Shown: positions 37,080 through 46,328 of the stretch, piece by piece | Numbering within the stretch: the stretch's first letter is position 1 | How the letters are laid out: each line of letters begins with the position of its first letter | NCBI RefSeq assembly: GCF_900091445.1 | Contig: NZ_LT607733.1 | Span: 744,001-808,000, forward strand | Length of the DNA: 64,000 nucleotides | Direction of reading: 5' to 3' | DNA from: Micromonospora echinofusca | GTDB taxonomy: Bacteria > Actinomycetota > Actinomycetes > Mycobacteriales > Micromonosporaceae | Position numbers and translations under genes: made by a program | The notes under the pieces: generated by a model | Database searches by the model: none | What the model was told of the DNA's origin: nothing | The model's input: only the letters and a program-made list of their open reading frames with translations

Positions 37080-37126
37080 TTGACACTGCCACGGGCCGGC
37101 CAAATAATTCAACCACTGAACAAATA
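37080..37126 (+). promoter_or_regulatory. xylAB promoter with overlapping ROK operator
   Basis: TTGACA (37080-37085), a 17-base spacer and AATAAT (37103-37108) form a near-consensus vegetative promoter. Over the -10 and start site lie two CAAATA copies 20 bases apart (37101, 37121) and the inverted pair TTCA...TGAA (37108-37120). An AT-rich operator here would block xylAB initiation, fitting XylR repression relieved by xylose. Confidence 0.75.
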
Positions 37127-37151
37127 GCGGACGACACCTCGGAGGTCTGCC

Positions 37152-38339
37152 ATGGCACCCCGTCCCACTCCCGCCGACAAGTTCTCCTTCGGCCTCTGGA
37201 CGGTGGGCTGGCAGGGCCGCGACCCGTTCGGCGACGCCACCCGGCCCGAGCTGGACCCGGTCGAGGCGGTGCGCCGGCTCGCCGAGCTGGGCGCGTACGG
37301 GATCACGCTGCACGACGACGACCTGATCCCCTTCGGCGCGGACGCCGCCACCCGCGACCAGCACGTGGCCCGCTTCCGTAAGGCGCTCGACGAGACCGGC
37401 CTGGTGGTCCCGATGGTGACCACCAACCTCTTCACCCACCCCGTCTTCAAGGACGGCGGCTTCACCAGCAACGACCGCGACGTGCGGCGCTACGCGCTAC
37501 GCAAGGTGCTGCGCAACGTCGACCTCGCCGCGGAGCTGGGCGCCCGCACCTTCGTGATGTGGGGCGGCCGGGAGGGCGCCGAGTACGACCTCGCCAAGGA
37601 CGTGCGCGCCGCCCTGGACCGCTACCGCGAGGCCGTCGACGTGCTCTGCCAGTACGTCGTCGACTCCGGCTACGACCTGCGCTTCGCCCTCGAGCCCAAG
37701 CCCAACGAGCCGCGCGGCGACATCCTCCTGCCCACCGTCGGGCACGCCCTGGCCTTCATCTCCACCCTGGCCCGCCCCGAGCTGGTCGGGCTCAACCCGG
37801 AGGTGGGGCACGAGCAGATGGCCGGCCTGAACTTCGCCCACGGCATCGCCCAGGCGCTCTGGCAGGGCAAGCTGTTCCACATCGACCTCAACGGCCAGCG
37901 CGGCGTCAAGTACGACCAGGACCTCGTCTTCGGCCACGGCGACCTGCTGAACGCGTTCGCCCTCGTCGACCTGCTGGAGCACGGCGGCCCCGGCGGCGGG
38001 CCCGCGTACGACGGCCCCCGGCACTTCGACTACAAGCCCTCACGCACCGAGGACCTGACCGGCGTCTGGGCGTCGGCGGAGGCGAACATGCGCACCTACC
38101 TGCTGCTCAGGGAGCGGGCGGCGGCGTTCCGGGCCGACCCGGAGGTCGCCGAGGCGCTGGCCGCCAGCCGGGTCGCCGACCTGGGCACGCCGACGCTGGC
38201 GCCGGGGGAGGGCTACGCCGACCTGCTCGCCGACCGGTCCGCGTTCGAGGAGTTCGACGTCGACGCGGCCGCCGCGAAGGGCTTCGGCTTCGTCCGGCTC
38301 AACCAGCTCGCCGTCGAGCACCTGCTCGGCGCCCGCTGA
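37152..38339 (+). CDS. xylA: Xylose isomerase
   Basis: TIM-barrel enzyme of 395 aa that interconverts D-xylose and D-xylulose (and D-glucose/D-fructose) in the cytoplasm with two divalent metals. Visible motifs are [12 protein letters not shown], the catalytic His in [18 protein letters not shown], the metal ligand in [22 protein letters not shown] and [15 protein letters not shown]. Length and sequence match the class I (group I) enzymes of actinomycetes. ATG at 37152 follows CTCGGAGGTCTGCC. It forms an operon with xylB, 12 bases downstream. Confidence 0.96.
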   Translation: MAPRPTPADKFSFGLWTVGWQGRDPFGDATRPELDPVEAVRRLAELGAYGITLHDDDLIPFGADAATRDQHVARFRKALDETGLVVPMVTTNLFTHPVFKDGGFTSNDRDVRRYALRKVLRNVDLAAELGARTFVMWGGREGAEYDLAKDVRAALDRYREAVDVLCQYVVDSGYDLRFALEPKPNEPRGDILLPTVGHALAFISTLARPELVGLNPEVGHEQMAGLNFAHGIAQALWQGKLFHIDLNGQRGVKYDQDLVFGHGDLLNAFALVDLLEHGGPGGGPAYDGPRHFDYKPSRTEDLTGVWASAEANMRTYLLLRERAAAFRADPEVAEALAASRVADLGTPTLAPGEGYADLLADRSAFEEFDVDAAAAKGFGFVRLNQLAVEHLLGAR

Positions 38340-38351
38340 GGGCCGCCGGCG

Positions 38352-39803
38352 ATGCCGATCGTCGCGGGGGTCGACTCCTCGACCCAGTCCTGCAAGGTCG
38401 TCGTCCGGGACGCGGAGACCGGCGCGCTGCTGCGGCAGGGCCGGGCGCCGCACCCGGACGGCACCGAGGTCGACCCGGCGGCGTGGTGGTCCGCGCTGGG
38501 CGCGGCGGTCGACGCCGCCGGCGGGCTGGCCGACGTGGCGGCGGTCTCCGTCGCCGGCCAGCAGCACGGCATGGTCTGCCTCGACGAGGCGGGCGAGGTG
38601 GTCCGGCCGGCGCTGCTGTGGAACGACACGCGTTCCGCCGGGGCCGCCGCCGAACTGGTCGAGGAGGCCGGCGGCGGGGAGGCGGGCCGCCGGTTCTGGG
38701 CGGACGCGGTGGGCAGCGTGCCGGTGGCGAGCTTCACCGCCACGAAGCTGCGCTGGCTGGCCCGGCACGAGCCGGAGCGCGCCGCCCGGGTGGCGGCGGT
38801 CTGCCTGCCGCACGACTGGCTGACCTGGCGGCTGGCCGGCGCGCCCGACCTGGCGGCGCTGCGCACCGACCGGGGCGACGCCAGCGGCACCGGCTACTGG
38901 TCCCCGGGCACCGGCGACTACCGGCTCGACCTGCTGGAGCGGGCGTTCGGCCGGCGGCCGCACGTGCCGGCGGTGCTCGGCCCGGCGGAGCCGGCCGGCC
39001 ACGTACGCCCCGACGTCCTGCCGGGGCTGCCCGCCGGTGGGGCGGTGCTCGGCCCCGGCACCGGGGACAACGCCGCCGCCGCGCTCGGCGTCGGCGCGGG
39101 CCCGGGCGACGTGGTCCTCTCGATCGGCACCTCCGGCACCGTGTTCAGCGTCGCCGACGCCCCGGCCGCCGACCCGAGCGGAACGGTCGCCGGCTTCGCC
39201 GACGCCACCGGCCGCTTCCTGCCCCTGGTCTGCACGCTCAACGCGGCCCGGGTGCTCGACGCCGCCGCGGCGATGCTCCGGGTCGACCTGGACGAGCTGG
39301 CCGGGCTGGCGCTCGCCGCCCCCGCCGGCGCGGACGGGCTGGTCATGGTGCCCTACCTGGAGGGCGAGCGGACACCCGACCGGCCGCTGGCGTCCGGTGC
39401 CCTGCACGGGCTGACCCTGCGCACCTCGACGGCGGCCCACCTGGCGCGCGCCGCCGTCGAGGGGCTGCTCTGCGCACTCGCCGACGGTCTCGACGCGCTC
39501 ACCGCCCAGGGCGCCACGGTCCGCCGGGTGATCCTCGTGGGCGGCGGAGCCCGGTCGGTGGCCGTGCGCCGGATCGCGCCGCAGGTCCTCGGGGTGCCGG
39601 TGGTCGTCCCGCCGCCCGGCGAGTACGTCGCCGACGGCGCCGCCCGCCAGGCCGCCTGGGTCGCCCTGGGCGGCGCGGCGCCCCCCGCGTGGTCCGTCGC
39701 GGGCACCGAGGAGTACGCGGACGCCCCCGTCCCCGCCGTCCGGGAGCGGTACGCCGCCGCCCGCGAACACTTCCTCGACCGGGTCGACGCCGTGGCGGGG
39801 TAA
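38352..39803 (+). CDS. xylB: Xylulokinase
   Basis: FGGY-family kinase of 483 aa that phosphorylates D-xylulose to xylulose-5-phosphate, feeding the pentose phosphate pathway. The ATPase-fold motifs are visible: [14 protein letters not shown] (phosphate-1), [10 protein letters not shown] with the substrate loop, [17 protein letters not shown] (phosphate-2) and LVGGGARS (adenosine). ATG at 38352 lies 12 bases after the xylA stop with a GAGGGC site. No xylose transporter is adjacent; the MFS gene downstream is separated by an AAA ATPase. Confidence 0.95.
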   Translation: MPIVAGVDSSTQSCKVVVRDAETGALLRQGRAPHPDGTEVDPAAWWSALGAAVDAAGGLADVAAVSVAGQQHGMVCLDEAGEVVRPALLWNDTRSAGAAAELVEEAGGGEAGRRFWADAVGSVPVASFTATKLRWLARHEPERAARVAAVCLPHDWLTWRLAGAPDLAALRTDRGDASGTGYWSPGTGDYRLDLLERAFGRRPHVPAVLGPAEPAGHVRPDVLPGLPAGGAVLGPGTGDNAAAALGVGAGPGDVVLSIGTSGTVFSVADAPAADPSGTVAGFADATGRFLPLVCTLNAARVLDAAAAMLRVDLDELAGLALAAPAGADGLVMVPYLEGERTPDRPLASGALHGLTLRTSTAAHLARAAVEGLLCALADGLDALTAQGATVRRVILVGGGARSVAVRRIAPQVLGVPVVVPPPGEYVADGAARQAAWVALGGAAPPAWSVAGTEEYADAPVPAVRERYAAAREHFLDRVDAVAG

Positions 39804-39843
39804 ACGACTGTACGGGCGCGCGCCGGCTCGCGATCATCGACGG

Positions 39844-40947
39844 ATGCGGACCACCCCCGAAACGGACGCGGCACCCGGCACCGGCATCCCCTCGATGCTC
39901 CAGTACGACGACGCGGACACCCCCTGCGACGTCATCGACGCGCTGGTCCTGGCGGACTTCGTCACGGGCCGGCACCCGTGGTCGCACACCGTCCGGCTCT
40001 CCCGGGTGCGCCCCGACGCGCCGCTGACGGCCCCCGACGGGCGGCTGCTGCGCACGGCGGTCGAGAACCGGCAGCGGTCCCGGCTGCTGGCCGGCGACGG
40101 CTGGACGGCCCGGGTGGTCACCTGGAAGGGGCGCGGCGCCGAGGTGACGGTCACGGCGGTGTCCGAGGAGGTGGGTCGGTCGGCTCTCGACCGGATCGTC
40201 GACGGCGCCGCCGAACCGGAGGACCCGGGCGCCGGCCGGATCGGCTTCTGGCACCAGAACCCCCGCCGGGGCAGTCAGCGCGACGTACGGTCCATCGCCG
40301 CGCCGGACTGGGCGGCGATCCGGCCGAACTACACCGCGGCGGCCCGCGAGGCGCTCGACGCGCTGATGGCGACCACCCCGGAGCGCCTCTCCGGCCGGCT
40401 GGTGCTGCTGCACGGGGCGCCGGGGACGGGAAAGACCACCGCGCTGCGCGCCCTCGCCCGGCAGTGGCGCGACTGGTGCCAGGTCGACGCCGTACTCGAC
40501 CCGGACGTGCTCTTCGCGGACACGGCGTACCTGTCCGAGGTGGCGGTCGGGGACGAGGACGGCGAGCAGGGCACGGGCCGCCGGTGGCGGCTGCTCATCC
40601 TGGAGGACTGCGACGAGCTGATCCGGGGCGAGGCGAAGCAGGCCGCCGGGCAGGCCCTGTCCCGGCTGCTGAACCTCACCGACGGGCTGCTCGGGCAGGG
40701 GCGCGACGTGCTCGTCGCGATCACCACGAACGAGGACCTGTCCCGCCTGCACCCGGCGGTGGTCCGCCCGGGGCGCTGCCTGGCCCGGATCGAGGTGGGC
40801 CCGTTGTCGTACGAGGAGGCGGCCGCTTGGCTGGGCACCTCGGCGCAGGTGCCGTCGCGGGGCGCCACCCTCGCCGAGTTGTACGCGCTGCGGGCGGGCA
40901 CACCGGTCGCGCCCGCCGCCCCGCCCGCGATCGGCGGCTACCTCTGA
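39844..40947 (+). CDS. DUF5925-type AAA ATPase
   Basis: Protein of 367 aa with an N-terminal alpha/beta region (about 1-150) and an AAA ATPase core: Walker A HGAPGTGKTTAL (near 196-205), Walker B LLILEDCDELI, and sensor/arginine region TTNEDLSRLHPAVVRPGR. The pattern matches the actinobacterial DUF5925 family. The core resembles single AAA modules such as those of remodelling ATPases; no protease or substrate domain is fused. It lies 40 bases after xylB but is unlikely to be functionally linked to xylose use. Target unknown. Confidence 0.8.
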   Translation: MRTTPETDAAPGTGIPSMLQYDDADTPCDVIDALVLADFVTGRHPWSHTVRLSRVRPDAPLTAPDGRLLRTAVENRQRSRLLAGDGWTARVVTWKGRGAEVTVTAVSEEVGRSALDRIVDGAAEPEDPGAGRIGFWHQNPRRGSQRDVRSIAAPDWAAIRPNYTAAAREALDALMATTPERLSGRLVLLHGAPGTGKTTALRALARQWRDWCQVDAVLDPDVLFADTAYLSEVAVGDEDGEQGTGRRWRLLILEDCDELIRGEAKQAAGQALSRLLNLTDGLLGQGRDVLVAITTNEDLSRLHPAVVRPGRCLARIEVGPLSYEEAAAWLGTSAQVPSRGATLAELYALRAGTPVAPAAPPAIGGYL

Positions 40948-41009
40948 GCGCTCGGGCGCGTCCGCGCGTCGTCACCCGCTCGTGACCTGATCCTGGTTGG
41001 CTGCCGAAC

Positions 41010-42434
41010 ATGACCTTGACCAGGGGTGGGCCGGCGCGGGCCCGCGGCGGCACGCCGGCGCACCGGTTCTACAGCGTCGTGGTCTTCGTGCTGCTCGCCT
41101 CGCTGGACAACGTGGCGATCGGCCTGGTTCCTCCGCTGTACGGGCCCATCTCCGACGCCTTCGACGTACCGCAGCGGCTGCTCGGCCTGGTCACCGCCGT
41201 GAGCTTCCTGGCCAGCGCCGTGGCCGCGGTCGGCTGGGCGTACGTCGGCGACCGCGCGAACCGCAAGCCGCTGCTGATGGTCGGCACCCTCATCTGGGCG
41301 CTCGGCACGGGCGGCAGCGCGCTCGCGGCGAACTATCCGGCCTTCCTGGCGGCGCAGATCCTGGCGGCGGTCGGCCTGGGCGCGGTCGGGTCGGTCGGGT
41401 TCTCGGTCGTCACCGACCTGATCTCGCCCCGCCGCCGGGGGCTGGTGATGAGCTTCTGGGGGCTGTCCCAGGGCGTCGGCACGCTCGCCGGCACGCTGGT
41501 CGGCGGGCTGCTCGGGGCCGCCGACTGGCGGCGGCCGTTCCTGCTGCTGACGGTGGTCGGCGTCGCGGCCACCGTCGCCTACCTGTTCACGTACGACATC
41601 CGGCGCGGGCAGAGCGAGCCGGAGCTGGCCGACGCGCTGGCCACCGGCGCCGAGTACGACTACCGGATCAGCCGGGCGGACCTGCCGAGGATCCTGAGCC
41701 GGCGGACGAACCGCTGGCTGATCCTCCAGGGCCTCACCGCGCAGGCGGCCTTCGGGTCGCTGGTCTGGCTGCCGGTGCTCTTCGCCCAGCGGGCCGAGGA
41801 GCAGGGCTACTCCGCCGCCACCGCCGTGGTCGTGGGCAGCGTCTTCGCCACCCTCTTCCAGCTCGGCGGGGTGCTCTCCATCGTGGGCGGGCTGGTCGGC
41901 GACGCGCTGCAACGGCGTACGCCCCGGGGCAGGGCGCTGGTGGCGGCGGTGGGCATCCTCGCGGCGCTGCCGTTCTACCTGGTGCTCTTCTTCGTGCCGA
42001 TCCGCATCGACGTGCCCGACGGCGCCGGCACCGGAGCGGTGGTCCGGGCGGTGCTGGGCAGCGTGGTCACCGAGCCGACGGTCGGGCTGAGCCTGCTCAC
42101 CGCGGTGGTGGCCCTGGCGCTGACCTCGGCCAACTCGCCGAACTGGTTCGCCCTGATCGCCGACGTCAACCCGCCCGAGCACCGGGGCACCGTCTACAGC
42201 CTCGGCAACCTGGTCAACGGCGTCGGCCGGGCGGCCGGCAACGGGCTGGTCGGGGTGGCCTTCCACGGGCTGCGGGCGGCCTTCCCGCCGCCGCTGAACT
42301 ACGCCGTCGGGCTGGCGGCCTTCCAGCTCTTCTTCATCCCGACGGGCGTCATGTACTGGCTGGCCTCACGGACCTCGCCGGACGACATCGCCGCCGTCCG
42401 CGACCTGCTGCACGAGCGCGCCGAGCGCCTGTAG
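41010..42434 (+). CDS. MFS transporter
   Basis: Major facilitator superfamily permease of 474 aa with about twelve membrane helices, the DRANRKPL loop between helices 2 and 3 (the MFS A-motif region) and a central cytoplasmic loop around 190-230. The overall pattern, with a conserved ANSPNWFALIADVNPPEHRGTVYS segment late in the protein, resembles the spinster-like or sugar-phosphate/lipid subgroup. The substrate cannot be stated. ATG at 41010 gives a complete first helix. A strong hairpin separates it from the convergent GH13 gene. Confidence 0.85.
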   Translation: MTLTRGGPARARGGTPAHRFYSVVVFVLLASLDNVAIGLVPPLYGPISDAFDVPQRLLGLVTAVSFLASAVAAVGWAYVGDRANRKPLLMVGTLIWALGTGGSALAANYPAFLAAQILAAVGLGAVGSVGFSVVTDLISPRRRGLVMSFWGLSQGVGTLAGTLVGGLLGAADWRRPFLLLTVVGVAATVAYLFTYDIRRGQSEPELADALATGAEYDYRISRADLPRILSRRTNRWLILQGLTAQAAFGSLVWLPVLFAQRAEEQGYSAATAVVVGSVFATLFQLGGVLSIVGGLVGDALQRRTPRGRALVAAVGILAALPFYLVLFFVPIRIDVPDGAGTGAVVRAVLGSVVTEPTVGLSLLTAVVALALTSANSPNWFALIADVNPPEHRGTVYSLGNLVNGVGRAAGNGLVGVAFHGLRAAFPPPLNYAVGLAAFQLFFIPTGVMYWLASRTSPDDIAAVRDLLHERAERL

Positions 42435-42466
42435 GCGTACGGGCCGGCCCGACCCGGACACGGGGA

Positions 42467-42505
42467 GGGTCCCCCGGGCAGCGTGCGGCGCTGCCCGGGG
42501 GACCC
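42467..42505. terminator. Bidirectional terminator between MFS and GH13 genes
   Basis: Seventeen-base perfect arms (42467-42483, 42489-42505) with a five-base loop lie between convergent stops. Confidence 0.88.
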
Positions 42506-42513
42506 CTGTCGCG

Positions 42514-44190
42514 TCAGGCCGGGCGGACCCAGACCGTCACGTCGGTCCCGACGGCGCCGTCGTCGTCCAGCGGGGCACTGGCGTGCACCAGCTCGGACCC
42601 GGCGGGCAGCGGCACGGGGGCGTCGCCGAAGTTGGTCAGCACGGTCAGCCCGCCGTTGCGGAACGAGAGCACCTCGTCGCCGGAGGCGAGCCACTCCAGC
42701 GGGCCATCGCCGAGCCGGTGCTCGCGGCGCAGCCGCAGCGCCGTGCGGTACAGCTCGTACGTCGAGCCGGGCGTGTCCCGCTGCCGGTCCAGGGCGTACT
42801 CCGCCCAGCTCGACGGCTGCGGCAGCCAGCTCGCGTCGGTCGGCCCGAAGCCGTACGACGGTGCGTCGGCCTCCCACGGGATCGGCACCCGGCAGCCGTC
42901 CCGGCCCCGCTCGGTGTGGCCGCTGCGCGTCCAGGTCGGGTCCTGCCGGGCCTCGTCGCCCATCGTGGTGTGCTCCGGCAGGCCCAGCTCCTCGCCCTGG
43001 TAGAGGTAGGCCGAGCCGGGCAGGGCGAGCATCAGCAGGCTGGCCGCCCGGGCCCGGCGCAGGCCGAGTGCGGCGTCGGGCTGCGGGTCGCCGGCGCCGA
43101 TGCCGTTGGGCCGCTTGACGCCGATCGGCAGCCCCAGCCGGGAGGCGTGCCGCACCACGTCGTGGTTGGAGAGCACCCAGGTGGTCGGGGCGCCGACGGC
43201 GTCCGTGGCCTCCAGCGAGCGGGTGATGACCGCGTACTGGGCCGGCGCGGTCCAGGAGGCGAGCAGGTACTCGAAGTTGAACGCCTGGTGCATCTCGTCG
43301 GGGCGGACGTAGCGGGCCAGCCGCTCGGCCGGCTCGACCCACGCCTCGGCGACGAGGATCCGCTCGTCCGGGTAGCCGTCCAACAGGCGCCGCCACTCCC
43401 GGTAGATCTCGTGCACGCCGTCCTGGTCCCACATCGGTGGGCGCGGCTTGTCGACCTCCTGGCCGGAGAGGATCTCCTGCGGCTCCTGCCAGTCGGCGAG
43501 GTCGGCCTGCTTGATCAGGCCGTGCGCCACGTCGACGCGGAAGCCGTCGACACCGCGGTCCAGCCAGAACCGCAGCACGTCCAGGAACTCCTCCCGCACC
43601 TGCGGGTTGTCCCAGTTGAGGTCGGGCTGGCCGGAGTCGAACAGGTGCAGGTACCACTGGCCGGGGCGGCCGTCGGCCTCGGTGACGCGGGTCCAGGCCG
43701 GCCCGCCGAAGACGCTCTGCCAGTCGTTGGGCGGCTGCGCGCCGTCCGGGCCGCAGCCGTCGCGGAAGACGTAGCGGTCGCGCTCCGGGCTGCCGGGGGC
43801 GGCGGCGAGCGCGGCGGCGAACCACCGGTGTGCCGACGAGGTGTGGTTGGGCACCAGGTCGACGATGACCCGCAGGCCCCGCGAGTGCGCCTCGCCGATC
43901 AGCCGGTCGGCGTCGGCGAGGGTGCCGAAGAGCGGGTCCACGTCCCGGTAGTCGGCCACGTCGTACCCGGCGTCGGCCTGCGGCGACGGATAGAACGGCG
44001 ACAGCCAGAGCGCATCCACGCCCAGCTCCACGAGGTGGTCCAGGCGGGCGGTGATGCCGGGCAGGTCACCGATGCCGTCGCCGTCGGAGTCGGCGAAGGA
44101 GCGCGGGTAGACCTGGTAGATGGTGGCCCTGGTCCACCAACCGGTGGCGGGGCCGGCGGGCGTGTCCTGGTGCGTCGGGTTGCTGTTCAG
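42514..44190 (-). CDS. GH13 alpha-glucosidase, apparent CTG start
   Basis: Intracellular alpha-glucosidase of about 558 aa (oligo-1,6/alpha-1,4-glucosidase group). Family landmarks are WWTRATIYQVYPRSFADSD at the N-terminus, GVDALWLSPFYPSP, DLVPNHTS, the nucleophile Asp in GFRVDVAHG, the acid/base Glu in ILVAEAW and SNHDVV. The conserved N-terminus lies upstream of the first ATG (44031), and between it and the in-frame stop at 44251 there is no ATG, GTG or TTG. CTG at 44190, preceded by GGGAGAAGG, is the best start. It is the last gene of the alpha-glucoside cluster and would cut the imported sugar. Confidence 0.87.
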   Translation of the reverse strand: MNSNPTHQDTPAGPATGWWTRATIYQVYPRSFADSDGDGIGDLPGITARLDHLVELGVDALWLSPFYPSPQADAGYDVADYRDVDPLFGTLADADRLIGEAHSRGLRVIVDLVPNHTSSAHRWFAAALAAAPGSPERDRYVFRDGCGPDGAQPPNDWQSVFGGPAWTRVTEADGRPGQWYLHLFDSGQPDLNWDNPQVREEFLDVLRFWLDRGVDGFRVDVAHGLIKQADLADWQEPQEILSGQEVDKPRPPMWDQDGVHEIYREWRRLLDGYPDERILVAEAWVEPAERLARYVRPDEMHQAFNFEYLLASWTAPAQYAVITRSLEATDAVGAPTTWVLSNHDVVRHASRLGLPIGVKRPNGIGAGDPQPDAALGLRRARAASLLMLALPGSAYLYQGEELGLPEHTTMGDEARQDPTWTRSGHTERGRDGCRVPIPWEADAPSYGFGPTDASWLPQPSSWAEYALDRQRDTPGSTYELYRTALRLRREHRLGDGPLEWLASGDEVLSFRNGGLTVLTNFGDAPVPLPAGSELVHASAPLDDDGAVGTDVTVWVRPA

Positions 44191-44250
44191 GGCCTTCTCC
44201 CGTGTGTCGAGCCGGACGGTCGGGCGCTGCCGGGCGGCGGCGGTTTCCCG

Positions 44251-45297
44251 TTAGTGTGCCCGCGGTGCCGCCGTCGATTCACGCACGATCAGGCGAGTGG
44301 GCAGGATCACCGGCTCCCCGGGCGTGTCGAGGTAGGGGCCGCCCCACGACGACCGGGCCCCGCCGTGCAGCGGGTCGAGCAGGATCCGCGCCGCGAGGCG
44401 ACCCTGTTCCGCCGCGGGCTGGGCGATCGTGCTGAGCCCGAGGACGCTGGCCAGGTCGTGGTCGTCGACGCCGATCACGCTGACGTCCTGCGGCACCCGC
44501 AGGCCGGAGTCGCGCAGCGCGGTCATCGCCCCCATCGCCATCTCGTCGCACGCCGCGAAGATCGCCGTCGGCGGGTCGCCGCGCCGCAGCAGCTCCTCGG
44601 TGGCCCGCGTACCGCCGCTGATGGTGAACTGCGACTCGACGTCGAGGCAGGGGTCCGGGTCGATGCCGGCGTCGGCGAGCGCCTCCCGGTAGCCGCGCCG
44701 CCGGTCGAGGTGGGTGGTGTAGGCCAGCTCGTCGTCGGGATCGCCGGAGATGTGCGCGATCCTGCGGTGGCCCAGGTCGAGCAGGTGCCGGGTGGCGGTG
44801 CGCGCGACACCCACGTCGTCGATGCGTACGCAGGGCCAGCCGGGCACCACCGTGCCGGAGCTGATGGTCACCCCGGGCAGCTTCAGCTTCGTCAGGGCGG
44901 TCAGGTCGGCGGGCCGCAGCGGCGTGGCGACCAGCATGATCGCGTCGACGCGCTTGTGCAGGTTGGCGGTGCGTAGCACCCGCTGGCGCACCTGCTCGCG
45001 CCCGCCGAGGTTGTAGAGCAGCAGGTCGTAGCCCGCCTGCTGGAGGAGGTCCTCGACCGCCTCCACGACGGTGCCGAAGAACCACCGGGTGATGCGGGGG
45101 ACCACGACGGCGACGGTGCCGGTGCGTCCGCCGGCCAGCCGCGAGGCGCTCGGTGAGACGGCGTACTCCAGTTGCTCGGCCGCCGCGAGCACCCGGCGCC
45201 GGGTCGCGGCCGAGACCGTCGGCAGCCCCCGCAGCGCCCGGGACACGGTGGCGGTGGAGACCCCGGCCAGGCGTGCGACATCGTCGATATTCGTCAC
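44251..45297 (-). CDS. LacI-family repressor of the alpha-glucoside cluster
   Basis: Repressor of 348 aa: N-terminal HTH (2-22, NIDDVARLAGVSTATVSRAL) with the hinge-helix leucine, and a periplasmic-binding-protein-like ligand domain. It sits between the permease genes and the GH13 gene, so its inducer is probably maltose or another alpha-glucoside. The likely operator is the AAGCGCTT-centred palindrome at 48858-48873 before the binding-protein gene. GTG at 45297 starts the conserved HTH directly. A hairpin at 45316-45356 separates it from the permeases, suggesting its level is set apart from theirs. Confidence 0.92.
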   Translation of the reverse strand: MTNIDDVARLAGVSTATVSRALRGLPTVSAATRRRVLAAAEQLEYAVSPSASRLAGGRTGTVAVVVPRITRWFFGTVVEAVEDLLQQAGYDLLLYNLGGREQVRQRVLRTANLHKRVDAIMLVATPLRPADLTALTKLKLPGVTISSGTVVPGWPCVRIDDVGVARTATRHLLDLGHRRIAHISGDPDDELAYTTHLDRRRGYREALADAGIDPDPCLDVESQFTISGGTRATEELLRRGDPPTAIFAACDEMAMGAMTALRDSGLRVPQDVSVIGVDDHDLASVLGLSTIAQPAAEQGRLAARILLDPLHGGARSSWGGPYLDTPGEPVILPTRLIVRESTAAPRAH

Positions 45298-45315
45298 GCT
45301 ATCCCCCGCTCCGCC

Positions 45316-45356
45316 CGTCTCCGCCGCCGCCGGTGTGCCCGGCGGCGGCGGAGACG
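45316..45356 (-). terminator. Intra-cluster hairpin between permease and repressor genes
   Basis: Eighteen-base perfect arms (45316-45333, 45339-45356) with a five-base loop directly follow the permease stop codon. It should lower read-through into the repressor and GH13 genes. Confidence 0.8.
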
Positions 45357-45358
45357 CC

Positions 45359-46327
45359 TCAGCCCTTGACGCTGCCGGCGAGCAGGCCGCGCACGAAGAA
45401 GCGCTGGAGGGACAGGAAGACGATCATCGGTACGACGATCGAGACGAACGCGCCGGCGGTGAGCCGCTGCCACTCGTTGCCCCGGGTGCCGGCCATCTCG
45501 GCCAGCCGGACGGTGAGCGGAGCGGTCTCGTTGCCGCCACCGGCGAAGATCAGCGCGACCAGCAGGTCGTTCCAGACCCAGAGGAACTGGAAGATGCCGA
45601 ACGCGGCCAGCGCCGGGGTGATCAGCGGCAGCACGATCGAGCGGAAGATCTTCGGGTGGGTGGCCCCGTCGACCCGGGCCGACTCCATCAGCTCTCCGGG
45701 CAGTTGCGAGATGAAGTTGTGCAGCAGGAAGACGGCGAACGGCAGCGCGAAGCAGGTGTGCGCGAACCACACCTGCGCGAACTTCTGTTCGTCGACCAGG
45801 TCCCAGGCCGGCATGACGGTGATCCCGGCGATGGTGACGCCCGTGGAGAAGAACTTCAGCAGCGGCACCAGGGCCATCTGGAGCGGCACGATCTGCAACG
45901 CGAAGATCGCGATGTACATCCAGTCCCGGCCCCGGAAGTTGATCCAGGCCAGCGCGTACGCGGCGAGGGCCGCGAAGGCGAGCGGGAAGAGCACCGACGG
46001 GATGGTGATCGCCAGCGAGTTGATGAAGTAGCTGGCGAGCTGCCCCGACGACGAGGAGCGCCCGAACAGCACCTCCTGGTAGTTCTCCAGGGTGAACGAC
46101 GGGTTGGTGAAGAAGTTCCACCACCCGCTGCTCTTGATCTCGTCCTCCGGCCGGACCGAGGAGATGAACAGGCCGAAGGTGGGGATGGTCCAGAGCATCG
46201 CGATGACGATCGAGACGATGGTCGCGGTGCGGCTGTTCAGCCGCCTGCGGACCCGTCCGGCGGTACTGGTGCCCCGGCCGTCGGTCTTCTGGGTGCCGGC
46301 GGCGACGGTGGGCGTTGCGGTGGTCAT
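45359..46327 (-). CDS. Carbohydrate ABC transporter permease, MalG type
   Basis: Inner-membrane permease of 322 aa, about six helices, with the EAA-like coupling loop ELMESARVDGATHPKIFRSIVLPLITPALAAF that contacts the ATPase. The N-terminal tail is Thr/Ala-rich. The ATG at 46327 is one base from the stop of the preceding permease gene, so the two are coupled. No ATPase gene is in the cluster; as in streptomycetes, a shared MsiK-type ATPase encoded elsewhere is likely. Confidence 0.9.
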   Translation of the reverse strand: MTTATPTVAAGTQKTDGRGTSTAGRVRRRLNSRTATIVSIVIAMLWTIPTFGLFISSVRPEDEIKSSGWWNFFTNPSFTLENYQEVLFGRSSSSGQLASYFINSLAITIPSVLFPLAFAALAAYALAWINFRGRDWMYIAIFALQIVPLQMALVPLLKFFSTGVTIAGITVMPAWDLVDEQKFAQVWFAHTCFALPFAVFLLHNFISQLPGELMESARVDGATHPKIFRSIVLPLITPALAAFGIFQFLWVWNDLLVALIFAGGGNETAPLTVRLAEMAGTRGNEWQRLTAGAFVSIVVPMIVFLSLQRFFVRGLLAGSVKG

Positions 46328-46328
46328 C

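Noticed and set aside
40997..43003. A 668-codon frame overlapping the MFS transporter gene
   Set aside because: It is out of frame with the clear twelve-helix transporter, its translation is Arg/Gly-rich, and it runs through a terminator.
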